DNA of 64,000 nucleotides from KBS50 sp042434095 (GCF_042434095.1 NZ_JBHLUE010000011.1:372001-436000), one strand, 5' to 3'; shown: positions 14,921 to 23,839, numbered from the stretch's first letter. A program made the numbers and translations. Notes: generated by a model not told the origin, from the letters alone.

Positions 14921-15324
14921 GCCTGCTTGGTCTCCCAGAAGATCTTGGCAATCTCGTCGATCTTCGCGAGCAGCTGGTCCGCGGTGGCCGGGTCCGTGGA
15001 GGACTTGGCGCCACCGCCGCCACCGGCGAGCTTGGTGGCCTCGTTGAACAGCTGGTGCAGGTTCGGGTACTTCTCGAAGTGCGCCGGCTTGAAGTAGTCG
15101 GTCCAGAGCACCCACAGGTGGTGCTTGACCAGGTCGGCGCGCTGCTCCTTGATGATCAGCGCCCGGGTGCGGAACTCGGCGTCCGTGTTGGCCTGGTACT
15201 TCTCGCAGATCGCCTTGACCGACTCGGCCTCGATCCGGGCCTGCGCGGGGTCGTACACACCGCACGGCAGGTCGCAGTGGGCACTGGCAACGAAACGTGG
15301 CGTGAAGATGCGGGGAAGTCGCAT
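14917..15324 (-). CDS. sodN: Nickel-containing superoxide dismutase
   Basis: A 135-residue protein. After a 15-residue propeptide (MRLPRIFTPRFVASA) comes HCDLPCGVYDP, the nickel hook: mature His1, Cys2 and Cys6 bind Ni. The rest is a four-helix bundle with the usual AQARIEAESVKAICEKYQ. The enzyme dismutates superoxide in the cytoplasm as a hexamer. AGGAGG sits 7 bases before the ATG. The maturation protease gene sodX is divergent, 146 bases away, the usual pairing. Control by a nickel-responsive Nur repressor would be expected, but I find no clear Nur box. Confidence 0.96.
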   Translation of the reverse strand: MRLPRIFTPRFVASAHCDLPCGVYDPAQARIEAESVKAICEKYQANTDAEFRTRALIIKEQRADLVKHHLWVLWTDYFKPAHFEKYPNLHQLFNEATKLAGGGGGAKSSTDPATADQLLAKIDEIAKIFWETKQA

Positions 15325-15470
15325 CAGGACCCTCCTGGGATTGTTTGCGATGATCCAGGTCGGAACACTACCCCTGGACGCGCTCCTGCGGGCAGGGACA
15401 CCGCTGCCATACCCGTCCCCGTGGCTGGGGACATCCGTACCAGTCCCCCGGGGCGGGGAGGCGAAACCCG

Positions 15471-15800
15471 ATGACCGTGAACGCGCCGAACGCGCCGCTC
15501 TTCGCCGTGCTCGTCGCGGGGCCGTCCATGGCGCCAACGCTGCGGCACGGGGACGCCCTGCTGGTCCGCCGCGGCGGCCGGGCGGTCCGGCCCGGCGACG
15601 TGGTGGTGGGCGTCTTTCGGCGCCGGCCGGAGCTGGCCGTGGTGAAGCGTGCCGTGCGGGCCGTCGACGGCGGTTGGTGGCTGGTCGGCGACAACGGGCT
15701 GGTGGCCGACGACTCCCGGGCGTACGGGGTGGCCGACGTCCTGGGCCGGGTGGTGTTCCGATACTGGCCACGCCCGCGGCGTTTCAACGGTTACCGTTGA
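15471..15800 (+). CDS. sodX: Ni-SOD maturation protease (S26/S24 signal-peptidase-like)
   Basis: A 109-residue serine/lysine protease of the signal-peptidase fold without a strong membrane anchor. Ser19 in AGPSMAPTL and Lys59 in LAVVKRAVR form the dyad; GDNGLVADDSRAYG is the third conserved box. In the family it removes the SodN propeptide to expose the nickel-binding His1. GGAGG lies about 9 bases before the ATG. Its last codons and stop fall in a 17-base palindrome (15784-15800). Confidence 0.9.
   Translation: MTVNAPNAPLFAVLVAGPSMAPTLRHGDALLVRRGGRAVRPGDVVVGVFRRRPELAVVKRAVRAVDGGWWLVGDNGLVADDSRAYGVADVLGRVVFRYWPRPRRFNGYR
15784..15800. promoter_or_regulatory. 17-base palindrome overlapping the sodX stop
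   Basis: TCAACGG and CCGTTGA flank TTA. It covers the last codons of sodX and lies 152 bases before the malic enzyme start; TATGCT at 15839-15844 could be the -10 of that gene. It may be an operator for malic enzyme or just a weak hairpin after sodX. Confidence 0.3.
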
Positions 15801-15951
15801 GTATGACCCCGCTCACAGGCAGCCGCGCCGGCCGGCATTATGCTCGCTGCAATCCATCCGGGTGATCCCCGCGCAGCATCGACCCGTCGGAGCCCGATCG
15901 GCGCCGCCGGCGCGTTGTGCCTGATCGGCGCCTGTTGAGCTGGAGTCAGCC

Positions 15952-17130
15952 ATGTCATCGTCCACCGTGGATCCTTCCGACCCGGTCTTCGACCTGCACC
16001 GCGGCGGCAAGCTGGCCGTGGCGTCCACCGTGCCGCTGAGCACCAGGGAGGATCTCTCCCTGGCCTACACCCCGGGCGTGGCCCGGGTGTGCGAGGCCAT
16101 CGCGGCCGAGCCGGCCCTGGTCGACGACTACACCTGGGTCTCGCACGCCGTGGCCGTGGTGACCGACGGCTCGGCCGTGCTGGGTCTCGGCAACATCGGC
16201 CCGCGCGCCGCGCTGCCGGTGATGGAGGGCAAGGCGGTGCTGTTCAAGCAGTTCGCCGGGGTGGACGCGGTGCCGGTCTGCCTGGACACCCAGGACACCG
16301 AGGAGATCATCGCCACGGTCCGCGCGCTGGCGCCGTCGTTCGGCGGGATCAACCTCGAGGACATCAGCGCGCCGCGCTGCTTCGAGATCGAGCGCCGGCT
16401 GGACGAGGCGCTGCCGATCCCGGTCTTTCACGACGACCAGCACGGCACCGCGATCGTCGTGCTGGCGGCGCTGCGCAACGCGGCGGCCCTGCTCAACCGC
16501 AAGCTGGGCGACCTGCGGGTGGTGCTCAGCGGGGCCGGCGCCGCGGGGGTGGCGGTCACGCACATGCTGGTGGCCGGCGGCGTCGACCCGGCGGCCGTGG
16601 TGGTCTGCGACTCCCGCGGCATCATCCACGCCGGCCGCGCCGACCTCACGCCGACCAAGGCCGCGCTGGCGGAGCTGACCAACGCGGACGGCCGGACCGG
16701 CGACGTGACGGCCGCGCTGCGCGGCGCCGACGTGCTGATCGGCGTCTCCGGCGGGCAGATCCCGGCCGAGGCGGTGGCCGGGATGGCCCCGGGCGGGATC
16801 ATCTTCGCGTTGGCCAATCCCACTCCGGAGGTGCATCCGGAGGTCGCCGGGCGGTACGCCGCGGTGGTGGCCACCGGCCGGAGCGACTACCCCAACCAGA
16901 TCAACAACGTGCTCGCGTTCCCGGGCGTCTTCAAGGGGGCCCTGGCGGCCCGCGCCACCCGGGTGACCGACGGGATGAAGGTCGCGGCGGCCGACGCCAT
17001 CGCCCAGGTGGTGGCCGACGATCTCAGCGCGGCGGCGATCGTTCCGTCGCCGCTGGACCCGCGGGTCGCGCCGGCCGTGGCCGAGGCGGTGGCCGAGGCC
17101 GCCCGGCGGGACGGCGTCACCCGGAGCTGA
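15952..17130 (+). CDS. Malic enzyme (malate to pyruvate, oxidative decarboxylation)
   Basis: A 392-residue short-form bacterial malic enzyme without a phosphotransacetylase tail. Motifs in order: SLAYTPGVARVC (catalytic Tyr region), AVLGLGNIGPRAALPVMEGK (catalytic Lys), FHDDQHGTAIVV (metal-binding acids), the Rossmann glycines LSGAGAAGVAV and FALANPTPE. The cytoplasmic enzyme turns malate into pyruvate with NAD or NADP; which one cannot be read safely. GGAG is six bases from the ATG. It is followed after 42 bases by an oxidoreductase gene that probably has its own promoter. Confidence 0.93.
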   Translation: MSSSTVDPSDPVFDLHRGGKLAVASTVPLSTREDLSLAYTPGVARVCEAIAAEPALVDDYTWVSHAVAVVTDGSAVLGLGNIGPRAALPVMEGKAVLFKQFAGVDAVPVCLDTQDTEEIIATVRALAPSFGGINLEDISAPRCFEIERRLDEALPIPVFHDDQHGTAIVVLAALRNAAALLNRKLGDLRVVLSGAGAAGVAVTHMLVAGGVDPAAVVVCDSRGIIHAGRADLTPTKAALAELTNADGRTGDVTAALRGADVLIGVSGGQIPAEAVAGMAPGGIIFALANPTPEVHPEVAGRYAAVVATGRSDYPNQINNVLAFPGVFKGALAARATRVTDGMKVAAADAIAQVVADDLSAAAIVPSPLDPRVAPAVAEAVAEAARRDGVTRS

Positions 17131-17172
17131 CGCACTTTCCGCCGGCCGCCGTCCGCTGCTAGCGTGCCGATC

Positions 17173-18126
17173 ATGCGTGCCGCCTACACCAGCTCGTTCA
17201 ACGCCGAGGATCCGCTGGCCGCGCTCACCGTCGGTGAGCGGCCGGAGCCGACCCATCCGGAGTCCGACTGGGTGACGGTGCGGGTCCGGGCCTCCTCGCT
17301 GAACCACCACGACCTCTGGTCGCTGCGCGGGGTCGGGCTCTCCGCCGACCAGCTGCCGATGATCCTCGGCTGCGACGCCGCCGGGGTGGACCCGGACGGC
17401 AACGAGGTGGTGGTCTTTCCTGTCGTGCCCGACCGGGCGGACCCGCGCGGGATGTCGATCCTGTCCGAGCACTTCCAGGGCACCCTGGCCGAGTCGGTCG
17501 CCGTACCGCGGGCGAACCTGGTGCCGAAGCCGGCCGAGCTTTCCTTCACCGACGTCGCGTGCCTGCCGACCGCCTGGCTGACCGCGTACCGGATGTTGAC
17601 CACCAAGGGCCGGGTCGACGAGGCCGAGGCCGTGCTGGTGCAGGGCGCCGGCGGTGGGGTGGCGACCGCCGCCGTGCGGCTGGGCGTCGCGCTCGGCAAG
17701 CGGGTGTACGCGACCAGTCGGGACGCCGGCAAGCGGGAGCGGATCGCCGCGCTCGGGGCCACGGCCGTCGAGCCCGGGGCGCGGCTGCCGGAACGGGTGG
17801 GCGTGGTGATCGAGACGGTCGGCGCGGCCACCTTCGAGCACTCCCTGAAGTCGGCGGCGGCCGGCGCCCGAATCGTGGTGTCCGGGGCGACCTCCGGCCA
17901 CGAGCCCGTGCTCAACCTGCGCCGGGTCTTCGCCATGCAGCTGGAGATCCTCGGTACGTCCATGGGGACCCCCGAGGAGCTGGCCGAGCTGCTGGCGCTC
18001 TGCGTGCGCCGGGACATCCGGCCGGTGGTGGACGAGGTGGTCCCGTTCTCCCGGGTGGCCAACGCGTTCGCGAGACTGGCGTCCGGGGACGTGTTCGGCA
18101 AGGTGGTCGTCGACCACACCGCCTGA
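17173..18126 (+). CDS. Zinc-independent MDR-family (quinone-reductase-like) oxidoreductase
   Basis: A 317-residue medium-chain dehydrogenase/reductase. The N-terminal GroES-like domain has SSLNHHDLWSLRG and ILGCDAAG; the Rossmann domain has LVQGAGGGVATAAVRLG and VIETVGAATFEHSL. The structural-zinc cysteine cluster is absent, as in quinone oxidoreductases. It reduces an unknown carbonyl or quinone with NAD(P)H. TAGCGT ends seven bases before the ATG and there is no ribosome site, a typical leaderless actinobacterial start. Confidence 0.85.
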   Translation: MRAAYTSSFNAEDPLAALTVGERPEPTHPESDWVTVRVRASSLNHHDLWSLRGVGLSADQLPMILGCDAAGVDPDGNEVVVFPVVPDRADPRGMSILSEHFQGTLAESVAVPRANLVPKPAELSFTDVACLPTAWLTAYRMLTTKGRVDEAEAVLVQGAGGGVATAAVRLGVALGKRVYATSRDAGKRERIAALGATAVEPGARLPERVGVVIETVGAATFEHSLKSAAAGARIVVSGATSGHEPVLNLRRVFAMQLEILGTSMGTPEELAELLALCVRRDIRPVVDEVVPFSRVANAFARLASGDVFGKVVVDHTA

Positions 18127-18343
18127 TCCCGACACGCGGGCGGCGCATAGTCTGAAAATCCCGACCTTTCTCCGCGGGTCGCGGGCGGACACGCCGGAGC
18201 TAAGCGCCGGAAAATTCCGCCGTAAGTCACAACCAAGGTCCTCTTCAAGCAAACCAAAGGTTGTGTTGCGGATCTTTTTCCGACTCATTCAGTCGGTCCT
18301 TCAGCTCGGTACAGTGCGCGTCACGGGACAGTGATCCCAGACA

Positions 18344-19768
18344 ATGTCGGTACCGAAGGGACATGCCTTGAACCACATCGCGGAGCACAACGGTCCAGCG
18401 CTTCCGCCCGCCCGGCGTCGGGTTCGGGCGCCCCGGCCCCTGCTGGTCATGATCATGGCAGCTGCGCTGCTCACAGCGGGTGTCGGGGTGGCGGCGGCCA
18501 CCGATCGAAGCGGCTCGGTGACGGTGCACACGGCCGGCACGGTGCTGGACGGGCGGCACATGGACGGTTACATCTACATCGCGGCGGACAATGTGACCAT
18601 CAAGAATTCGGTGATCCGATCGGACGGTGATTTCGCGGTTCGAATAGGACCGGGTTTCACCGGTGCGGTGATCGAAAATACGCAGATCGAGTGCGCGGGC
18701 TTCCGGACCGTCGGCGTCGGTTTCGGCAACTACACAGCCGACCGGGTGCGGTTGGTCAACTGTCCCGTCGGATTCCGGTACGGCGCCGCCGGGCCGGTCA
18801 CCATCACCAACTCCAGCTGGAACGGGCGGGCCGTGACCGTGGCGGGCGGCGCCGGCGCCGCGATCGGTTCGGTCGCCGGCGCCACGTCCCGCGCCGGCGC
18901 CGGGTCCAGTCCCGGGCGGGCGGCGACCGTGGCCGGCGCGACCACCGGGCTGGGCGCGGCGCCCGCCGGCGCATCCGGCGGCTCGGCGTCGCCGGCACGG
19001 GCCGCGGCCACGACGACCGCGCTGCCACCCCGGACCTTCCCGACGGCCGCCACGACCGGCGTGCCGGCCGGCACCATCCTGCGCAAGTCGGGTTCGCTCA
19101 CCCTCGGCACCGCCGGCCAGGTGGTCACGGGCCTCGACATCTCCGGCTGCGTGACCGTGACCGCGAGCAACGTGACCATCCGCAAGTCGCGCATCCGGTG
19201 TTCCAGCAACTACTCCATCCGGACGATGTCCGCGGTTCGCAACCTCGTGGTCGAGGACGTGGAGATCAACGGCATGGCCAAGAACGACGCCGCGGTCTGC
19301 TGCGGCAACTACACGCTCCGCCGGGTCGACATCAGCAACGCGATCGACGGCCCGCGGCTCGGCGACAACACCGTGGTGGAGGACTCCTGGATCCACCACC
19401 TGAGCCGGGTCGGCGCCTCGCACAACGACACGCTGCAGACCACCGGCTCGGTGAACGTGGCGGTCCGGCACAACCGGCTGGAGGCGTACAACCCGATCAC
19501 CCGGGACCCGATGAACGCCTGCATCATGATCGGCTCGACCACCGCGCCGCTCGTGGCCGACCTGCTCTTTCAGAACAACTACTGCGACGGCGGGAACTAC
19601 TCGATCGGGGTACGCACCGACCTCACCGGCCGCAACATCCGGTTCCTGGCCAACGCCTTCGGGCACGACTGCCGGTACGGCATCATCAACCGGCCGAGCC
19701 AGGCGGGCATCGTATGGGACCGCCCGAGCAACCTCTGGGCGGACACCAGGACCGTGGTGGTCCGCTGA
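18344..19768 (+). CDS. Secreted right-handed beta-helix protein with duplicated module
   Basis: A 474-residue exported protein. A basic N-terminus and the hydrophobic stretch LLVMIMAAALLTAGVGVAAA form a signal peptide. Two beta-helix modules follow: residues 55-170 (GYIYIAADNVTIKNSVIR) and 245-474 (CVTVTASNVTIRKSRIRC), joined by an 80-residue Ala/Gly/Ser/Thr linker. The matching phrases suggest internal duplication, the first copy being shorter. The fold is shared by polysaccharide lyases and carbohydrate-binding proteins, but no catalytic set is recognised. Start is uncertain: this ATG lacks a ribosome site, while a TTG at 18368 has AAGGGA six bases upstream. TACAGT at 18310 may be the -10. 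Confidence 0.7.
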   Translation: MSVPKGHALNHIAEHNGPALPPARRRVRAPRPLLVMIMAAALLTAGVGVAAATDRSGSVTVHTAGTVLDGRHMDGYIYIAADNVTIKNSVIRSDGDFAVRIGPGFTGAVIENTQIECAGFRTVGVGFGNYTADRVRLVNCPVGFRYGAAGPVTITNSSWNGRAVTVAGGAGAAIGSVAGATSRAGAGSSPGRAATVAGATTGLGAAPAGASGGSASPARAAATTTALPPRTFPTAATTGVPAGTILRKSGSLTLGTAGQVVTGLDISGCVTVTASNVTIRKSRIRCSSNYSIRTMSAVRNLVVEDVEINGMAKNDAAVCCGNYTLRRVDISNAIDGPRLGDNTVVEDSWIHHLSRVGASHNDTLQTTGSVNVAVRHNRLEAYNPITRDPMNACIMIGSTTAPLVADLLFQNNYCDGGNYSIGVRTDLTGRNIRFLANAFGHDCRYGIINRPSQAGIVWDRPSNLWADTRTVVVR

Positions 19769-19921
19769 CGCCCGCTCCGCTCACCGGGCCGAGCCGGGGC
19801 CGCGGGCGTCGATCACCGGCGTCCGTGGCCCGGGCAGCGGTCCGACGCCGAGCCGGCCGTCGCCGCTCCCGCACCCGGACGGCGCCGTCGGCCGCGGCGC
19901 CCGCGGCAGCGGGCGGCCGGG

Positions 19922-20947
19922 TCAGAGCCGGTCGTCGAGGTCGGCCAGCCCGCCCCGGGTGGCGTCCCTCGGCAGCCGGCGCAGCGCCGCGGCGTCGCCG
20001 TACAGGGACCATCTCAGGAAATCGACGGTGCTGTCCTCGACCGGAGGGAACGCCGGGTTGCCGCGCCGCAGCAGCGCGCCGCCGTGGTCGCCGTTGGGCA
20101 GGCTGAGTAGGGCCTTCGGCCACGGCACCGCGTCGTACGCCGCCTTGCCGGAGGCGTACGAGACCACGTTGTCGCGCTCGCCGTGCACGAACAGCAGCGG
20201 CGCGGCCGGTCCGGCGTATCCGGTGCCGACGCCCAGCGCGCTGCCGGCCAGCACGATGCCGGCGTCCAGCCGCGCGTCCCGGTCCGCGGTGAACAGGCCC
20301 ACCGTGGTCACCCCGCCGGCCGAGTGCCCGGCCGCGGCGACCCGGTCGGTGGCCAGATGCCCGGACAGCGGATCGCCGGCGCGCCCGTCCAGCCGCAGCA
20401 CGGCGGTCAGCGCGTACGACGCGTCCGCGGGCTGGTTGAGCACGTCGAGGACGTCGAGTTGGGCGCCCCGGCTGGTGTTCGGGTAGGTGGGCGCGGCCAC
20501 CACGAACCCGGCCGCGGCCCAGCCGGCCAGCAGCCGCTGATAGTCGGCCGGTCGGGCGCCCAGGCCGTGGCTGAACAGCACGACCGGGAAGCGTCCCGAG
20601 GCCGCCCGGGCGCCGCGCCGGGGGGTGGCCTCCGGGCCGGCGGCGGTGCCCGACCTCGGGTACCAGATGGTCACCGGCAGCGCCCGATCGTCCCGGTTCA
20701 CCCGCAGGTCGCGTACGCCCACCGGGAACGACCGGGACGGCGCGTGCCCGGCCGGAACCCGCCCGGTGGGCGCGGCCGACGCGGCGCCGCCCGGTCCGGC
20801 CGACGCGCCGCCCGGCGCGGCCGACGCGGCGCCGGCCGGCGTACCGCTCGGGGCGGGCGCCGGTCGGTCACCGCCGGACGAGCAGCCGGCGAGCCCGACG
20901 GCCAGCAGGGTCGCGGCGGCGGCGGCACGAAGACGGTACGGGGGCAT
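19922..20947 (-). CDS. Lipoprotein alpha/beta-hydrolase (PAF-acetylhydrolase/dienelactone-hydrolase-like), paralog 1
   Basis: A 341-residue exported hydrolase. The N-terminus has a lipoprotein signal with lipobox LAGC, followed by a 50-residue Ala/Gly/Pro linker. The catalytic domain starts with LPVTIWYPRSG, has the oxyanion region VLFSHGLGARPADYQ, nucleophile elbow GHSAGG, LLFVHGERDNVV (Asp) and NGDHGGAL (His). This is the arrangement of platelet-activating-factor acetylhydrolase-like and polyester hydrolases. It would act on esters outside the membrane. A paralog lies directly upstream on the same strand. A GC hairpin at 19891-19907 may terminate it. Confidence 0.8.
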   Translation of the reverse strand: MPPYRLRAAAAATLLAVGLAGCSSGGDRPAPAPSGTPAGAASAAPGGASAGPGGAASAAPTGRVPAGHAPSRSFPVGVRDLRVNRDDRALPVTIWYPRSGTAAGPEATPRRGARAASGRFPVVLFSHGLGARPADYQRLLAGWAAAGFVVAAPTYPNTSRGAQLDVLDVLNQPADASYALTAVLRLDGRAGDPLSGHLATDRVAAAGHSAGGVTTVGLFTADRDARLDAGIVLAGSALGVGTGYAGPAAPLLFVHGERDNVVSYASGKAAYDAVPWPKALLSLPNGDHGGALLRRGNPAFPPVEDSTVDFLRWSLYGDAAALRRLPRDATRGGLADLDDRL

Positions 20948-21063
20948 GAGTCCGATTGTGCCCGCGGCCGCGGAGCGGAACCGTGGCCCGGGGCGGGCCC
21001 GCCGTGTTCCGGGACACCTCCCGGCCGGGTGGTCAGCCGGGACCGGTGGTCGGCGCCGGACCG

Positions 21064-22011
21064 TCACAGCCGGTCGTCGAGCGTGGCGGCGCCGCGCTGC
21101 CCGGCGTCGGCCGGCAGCCGGCGGCGGGCGCCCTCGTCGCCGTACAGCCGCCAGCGCAGGAAGTCGGTGGTGGTGGCCATCGTCTCGGCGAAGCCGGACC
21201 GGCCGGGCACGAGGTAGCCGGCGTGGCCCTGGCCGGACACCGTGAGGAAGGCCTTGGGCCAGCGGACCCGGTCGAACGCCGCCCGCCCGGTCCGGACCGG
21301 CACCGTGGGATCCCGGTCTCCGTGGATGAACAGCAGCGGCGCGGGCGATCCGCCGAAGACCTGCCGCATCCCGCCGGCCATGACGATCCCGCCCCGCAGC
21401 GCGGGGGAGTGGTCGGCGGTGAACAGTCCGGCCGTGGTGTAGCCGCCGGCCGAGTGGCCCGCCGCCACCACCCGGGAGGCGTCCAGGTGCCCCGCCAGCG
21501 GATCATCCGGGCGGGTGTCCAGCAGGCCCACCTCGCGGATCACCTGCCGCGCGTCGGCCGGCTGGTTGCGGACGTCGGCCCGGCTGAAGCTCGCGGTGCG
21601 GCGGTTGGTGTGCGGATAGGCGGGGGCGGCCACCACGAACCCCGCGCCGGCCCATCGCCGGATCATCTCGGCGTGCAGCTCGGGCAGGCTGGAGAGGCCG
21701 TGGCTGAACAGCACGAGCGGGAACCGGCCGGCCGCCACCGGCAGGCCGGCCCGGGGTGGCGCGCCCGCCGTCCCGGTCGCCGCCGGATACCAGATCGTGG
21801 TGGGCAGCGGGCGGCCCGGACCCCGCGCCAGGGAGACCAGCCGGATCCCGACCGGGAACGAGTGGTCCGGCGCCTGGGTGGCCGGCGCGGCCGAGACCGG
21901 CGCCGGCATGGAGGCCGCGACGTACGCACCGCTCCCGCAGCCCGCCGCCAGCATGAGCGCGCACAGGGCGGCCAGCAGTGGCGGAATCTTCTTCACCTCC
22001 ACCACCCCCAC
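21064..22011 (-). CDS. Lipoprotein alpha/beta-hydrolase, paralog 2
   Basis: A 315-residue protein with the same build as the neighbouring hydrolase: lipobox AAGC after a short hydrophobic signal, LPTTIWYPA, VLFSHGLSSLPELH, GHSAGG, LLFIHGDRDPTV and GQGHAGYL as the nucleophile, Asp and His motifs, and the same C-terminal LRWRLYGDEGARRRLP and DDRL ending. The pair clearly arose by tandem duplication. The start is one of several nearby GTG codons; the GTG at 22011 is the longest, and a later GTG before KKIPPLL keeps the signal peptide. Substrate unknown. Confidence 0.8.
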   Translation of the reverse strand: MGVVEVKKIPPLLAALCALMLAAGCGSGAYVAASMPAPVSAAPATQAPDHSFPVGIRLVSLARGPGRPLPTTIWYPAATGTAGAPPRAGLPVAAGRFPLVLFSHGLSSLPELHAEMIRRWAGAGFVVAAPAYPHTNRRTASFSRADVRNQPADARQVIREVGLLDTRPDDPLAGHLDASRVVAAGHSAGGYTTAGLFTADHSPALRGGIVMAGGMRQVFGGSPAPLLFIHGDRDPTVPVRTGRAAFDRVRWPKAFLTVSGQGHAGYLVPGRSGFAETMATTTDFLRWRLYGDEGARRRLPADAGQRGAATLDDRL

Positions 22012-22090
22012 GGTAGGCGGTGCTCCGCCGGTCGGAACCGCCTTTCCGGCCGGCGCTTCGCCGACCGGATGGTTGAATAATGACCGCTTT

Positions 22091-22345
22091 TCACCCGGCG
22101 AGCCGGCTCCAGCACCAGTTGAGAAGTTCGAGCGTGTCGCCGGCGCGCTCCGATCCGCGCGGCCCGCCGCCGGCCCCGCCCAGGGTGACGGCCAGGGCGC
22201 CGAGCGCGGCCAGCGCCACCACCGCCACCAGGGTCCACAGCAGGATGTCGGCGCGGCGCCGGGTCCACCAGTCCCCGGCGGCGCGGACCGGGGAATTCCG
22301 GCCCTGTGGCAGCCGGCGGCTCACCGGAAGCGGAATGATCGTCAT
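22091..22345 (-). CDS. Small single-pass membrane protein
   Basis: An 84-residue protein with a basic N-terminal half, one transmembrane helix (ILLWTLVAVVALAALGALAV) and a short glycine-rich tail. TACCGT lies seven bases before the ATG, supporting a leaderless transcript. It is divergent from another tiny membrane protein. Not recognised. Confidence 0.5.
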   Translation of the reverse strand: MTIIPLPVSRRLPQGRNSPVRAAGDWWTRRRADILLWTLVAVVALAALGALAVTLGGAGGGPRGSERAGDTLELLNWCWSRLAG

Positions 22346-22473
22346 GCCGTCAACGGTAGACAGCGCGACGACCCCGATCGATCCCGTAACCACCCCGAAC
22401 GGTGGTGGGCCCAGCCCGAGTCGTCCGGGTGGGGGAATCCCTACCGTCCGTGGCTTCGCTAGTGTCCTGGGAC

Positions 22474-22641
22474 ATGTCCAACCCCCCTGCCGACCCGAGC
22501 GGCAACACCGAGGCCTTCCGCGCCTACGTCCACCAGCAGCCCGAGCCGGCCACCCCGGCACCGTCCCGGCGTCCGCTGATCATCGCGATCGCGGTGGCGG
22601 CCGTCGTCGTGATCGCCCTGATCATCTGGCTTGTCAGCTGA
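22474..22641 (+). CDS. 55-residue tail-anchored membrane peptide
   Basis: A short Pro-rich hydrophilic N-terminus (MSNPPADPSGNTEAFRAYV) followed by a C-terminal helix IIAIAVAAVVVIALIIWLV. TAGTGT ends eight bases before the ATG, and the gene is followed after five bases by copy 2 of the 51-base hairpin repeat, both of which support a real gene. Function unknown. Confidence 0.6.
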   Translation: MSNPPADPSGNTEAFRAYVHQQPEPATPAPSRRPLIIAIAVAAVVVIALIIWLVS

Positions 22642-22646
22642 GCGGA

Positions 22647-22697
22647 AAGGAAGGGCCCCTTCTTATCGTTTTCTGATGTAGCAGGGGCCCTTCCTAA
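22647..22697 (-). repeat. 51-base hairpin repeat, copy 2
   Basis: Same length and arms as copy 1, in the opposite orientation; the loop has diverged. The gene-proximal end (AAGGAAGGGCCCCTT) starts five bases after the stop of the plus-strand small membrane gene. It lies between that gene and ackA, which converge. Confidence 0.8.
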
Positions 22698-22717
22698 CGC
22701 GGCTCGTGCGGGGTCAG

Positions 22718-23839
22718 CTAGCGGGGCGCGGGGTCAGCGAGCAGGGCGCGGGTCTCGCGGGCGATCTCCCGCTCCTCGTCGGTGGCCACCACGCAGACCG
22801 CCACCGGGCCGCCGGGCGGCGAGATGACCCGGTCCCCGGCGTCCGCGTTGCGTGCCGGGTCCACGGCGATGCCGAGCCGGTCCAGGCCGGCCAGCGCCGC
22901 GGCGCGTACCTCCGCCGCGTGTTCGCCGACCCCCGCCGTGAAGGTGATCGCGTCCAGCCGGCCGAGCAGCGCGTAGTACGCCCCGACGTACCCGGTGATC
23001 CGCCGGGTGTAGACGTCGAACGCCAGCCCCGCCGCGCGATCCCCGGCCGCCCGGCGGCGCAGCACCTCGCGCATGTCGTTGGCGCCGGCCAGCCCGAGCA
23101 GCCCGCTGCGATGGTTGAGCAGGTCGTCGATCTCGTCGACCGCCATCCCGCCCTCGCGGCGCAGGTGGAAGACGATCGTGGGATCGATGTCGCCGCTCCG
23201 GGTGCCCATCACCAGACCCTCCAGTGGGGACATCCCCATCGAGGTGGCGACGCTGCGGCCACCGGCCACCGCGCACGCGCTGGCGCCGTTGCCCAGATGC
23301 AGGCTGATCGTGTTGGTGTCGCCGTACGGCCGGTCCAGCAGCTCGGCGGTGCGGCGCGAGACGTACGCGTGCGAGGTGCCGTGGAAACCGTACCGCCGGA
23401 TCCGGAACCGGTCCGCGGTGGCCGTGTCGATCGCGTACCGCGCCGCCGAGTCCGGCAGCGTCCGGTGGAACGCCGTGTCGAACACCGCCACCTGCGGTAC
23501 GTCCGGCAGCGCCCGCCGGACCACCTCGATGCCGACCAGGTTGGCGGGGTTGTGCAGGGGCGCCAGCGGCACCAGGTCGCGGATGGCCCGGAGCACCTCG
23601 TCGTCGATCAGCGTCGGCTCGGCGAACCGGGTGCCGCCGTGCACCACCCGGTGCCCCACGGCGGCCAGGTCGGTCAGGTCGAGCCGGTCGAGCACCTCCC
23701 GGACCGCGGCCTCGTGGTCGGCCGGCCCGCCGGGCTCGCCGATCCGTTCGACGAGGCCGCCGTCCAGCGCGGTGTCCCCGGAATAGCTCCGGTACTTCAC
23801 CGAGGATGAGCCGCAGTTGAGGACCAGCAGCCGGCTCAC
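22718..23839 (-). CDS. ackA: Acetate kinase
   Basis: A 373-residue ASKHA-fold kinase. LVLNCGSSSVK (phosphate 1), GHRVVHGG, FDTAFHRTLP, YGFHGTSHAYVS and FTAGVGEHAAEVR are all present. It interconverts acetate and acetyl phosphate with ATP in the cytoplasm. The GTG start overlaps the stop of pta (GTGA), forming the usual pta-ackA operon for acetate overflow and uptake. The protein is slightly shorter than the 390-400 residues usual in Gram-positives because of a compact first domain. Confidence 0.96.
   Translation of the reverse strand: MSRLLVLNCGSSSVKYRSYSGDTALDGGLVERIGEPGGPADHEAAVREVLDRLDLTDLAAVGHRVVHGGTRFAEPTLIDDEVLRAIRDLVPLAPLHNPANLVGIEVVRRALPDVPQVAVFDTAFHRTLPDSAARYAIDTATADRFRIRRYGFHGTSHAYVSRRTAELLDRPYGDTNTISLHLGNGASACAVAGGRSVATSMGMSPLEGLVMGTRSGDIDPTIVFHLRREGGMAVDEIDDLLNHRSGLLGLAGANDMREVLRRRAAGDRAAGLAFDVYTRRITGYVGAYYALLGRLDAITFTAGVGEHAAEVRAAALAGLDRLGIAVDPARNADAGDRVISPPGGPVAVCVVATDEEREIARETRALLADPAPR

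Noticed and set aside
15325..15470. Nur (nickel repressor) box between sodN and sodX.
   Set aside because: TTTGCGATG and nearby bases only loosely fit the TTGCAA-N5-TTGCAA form; the match is too weak to list.
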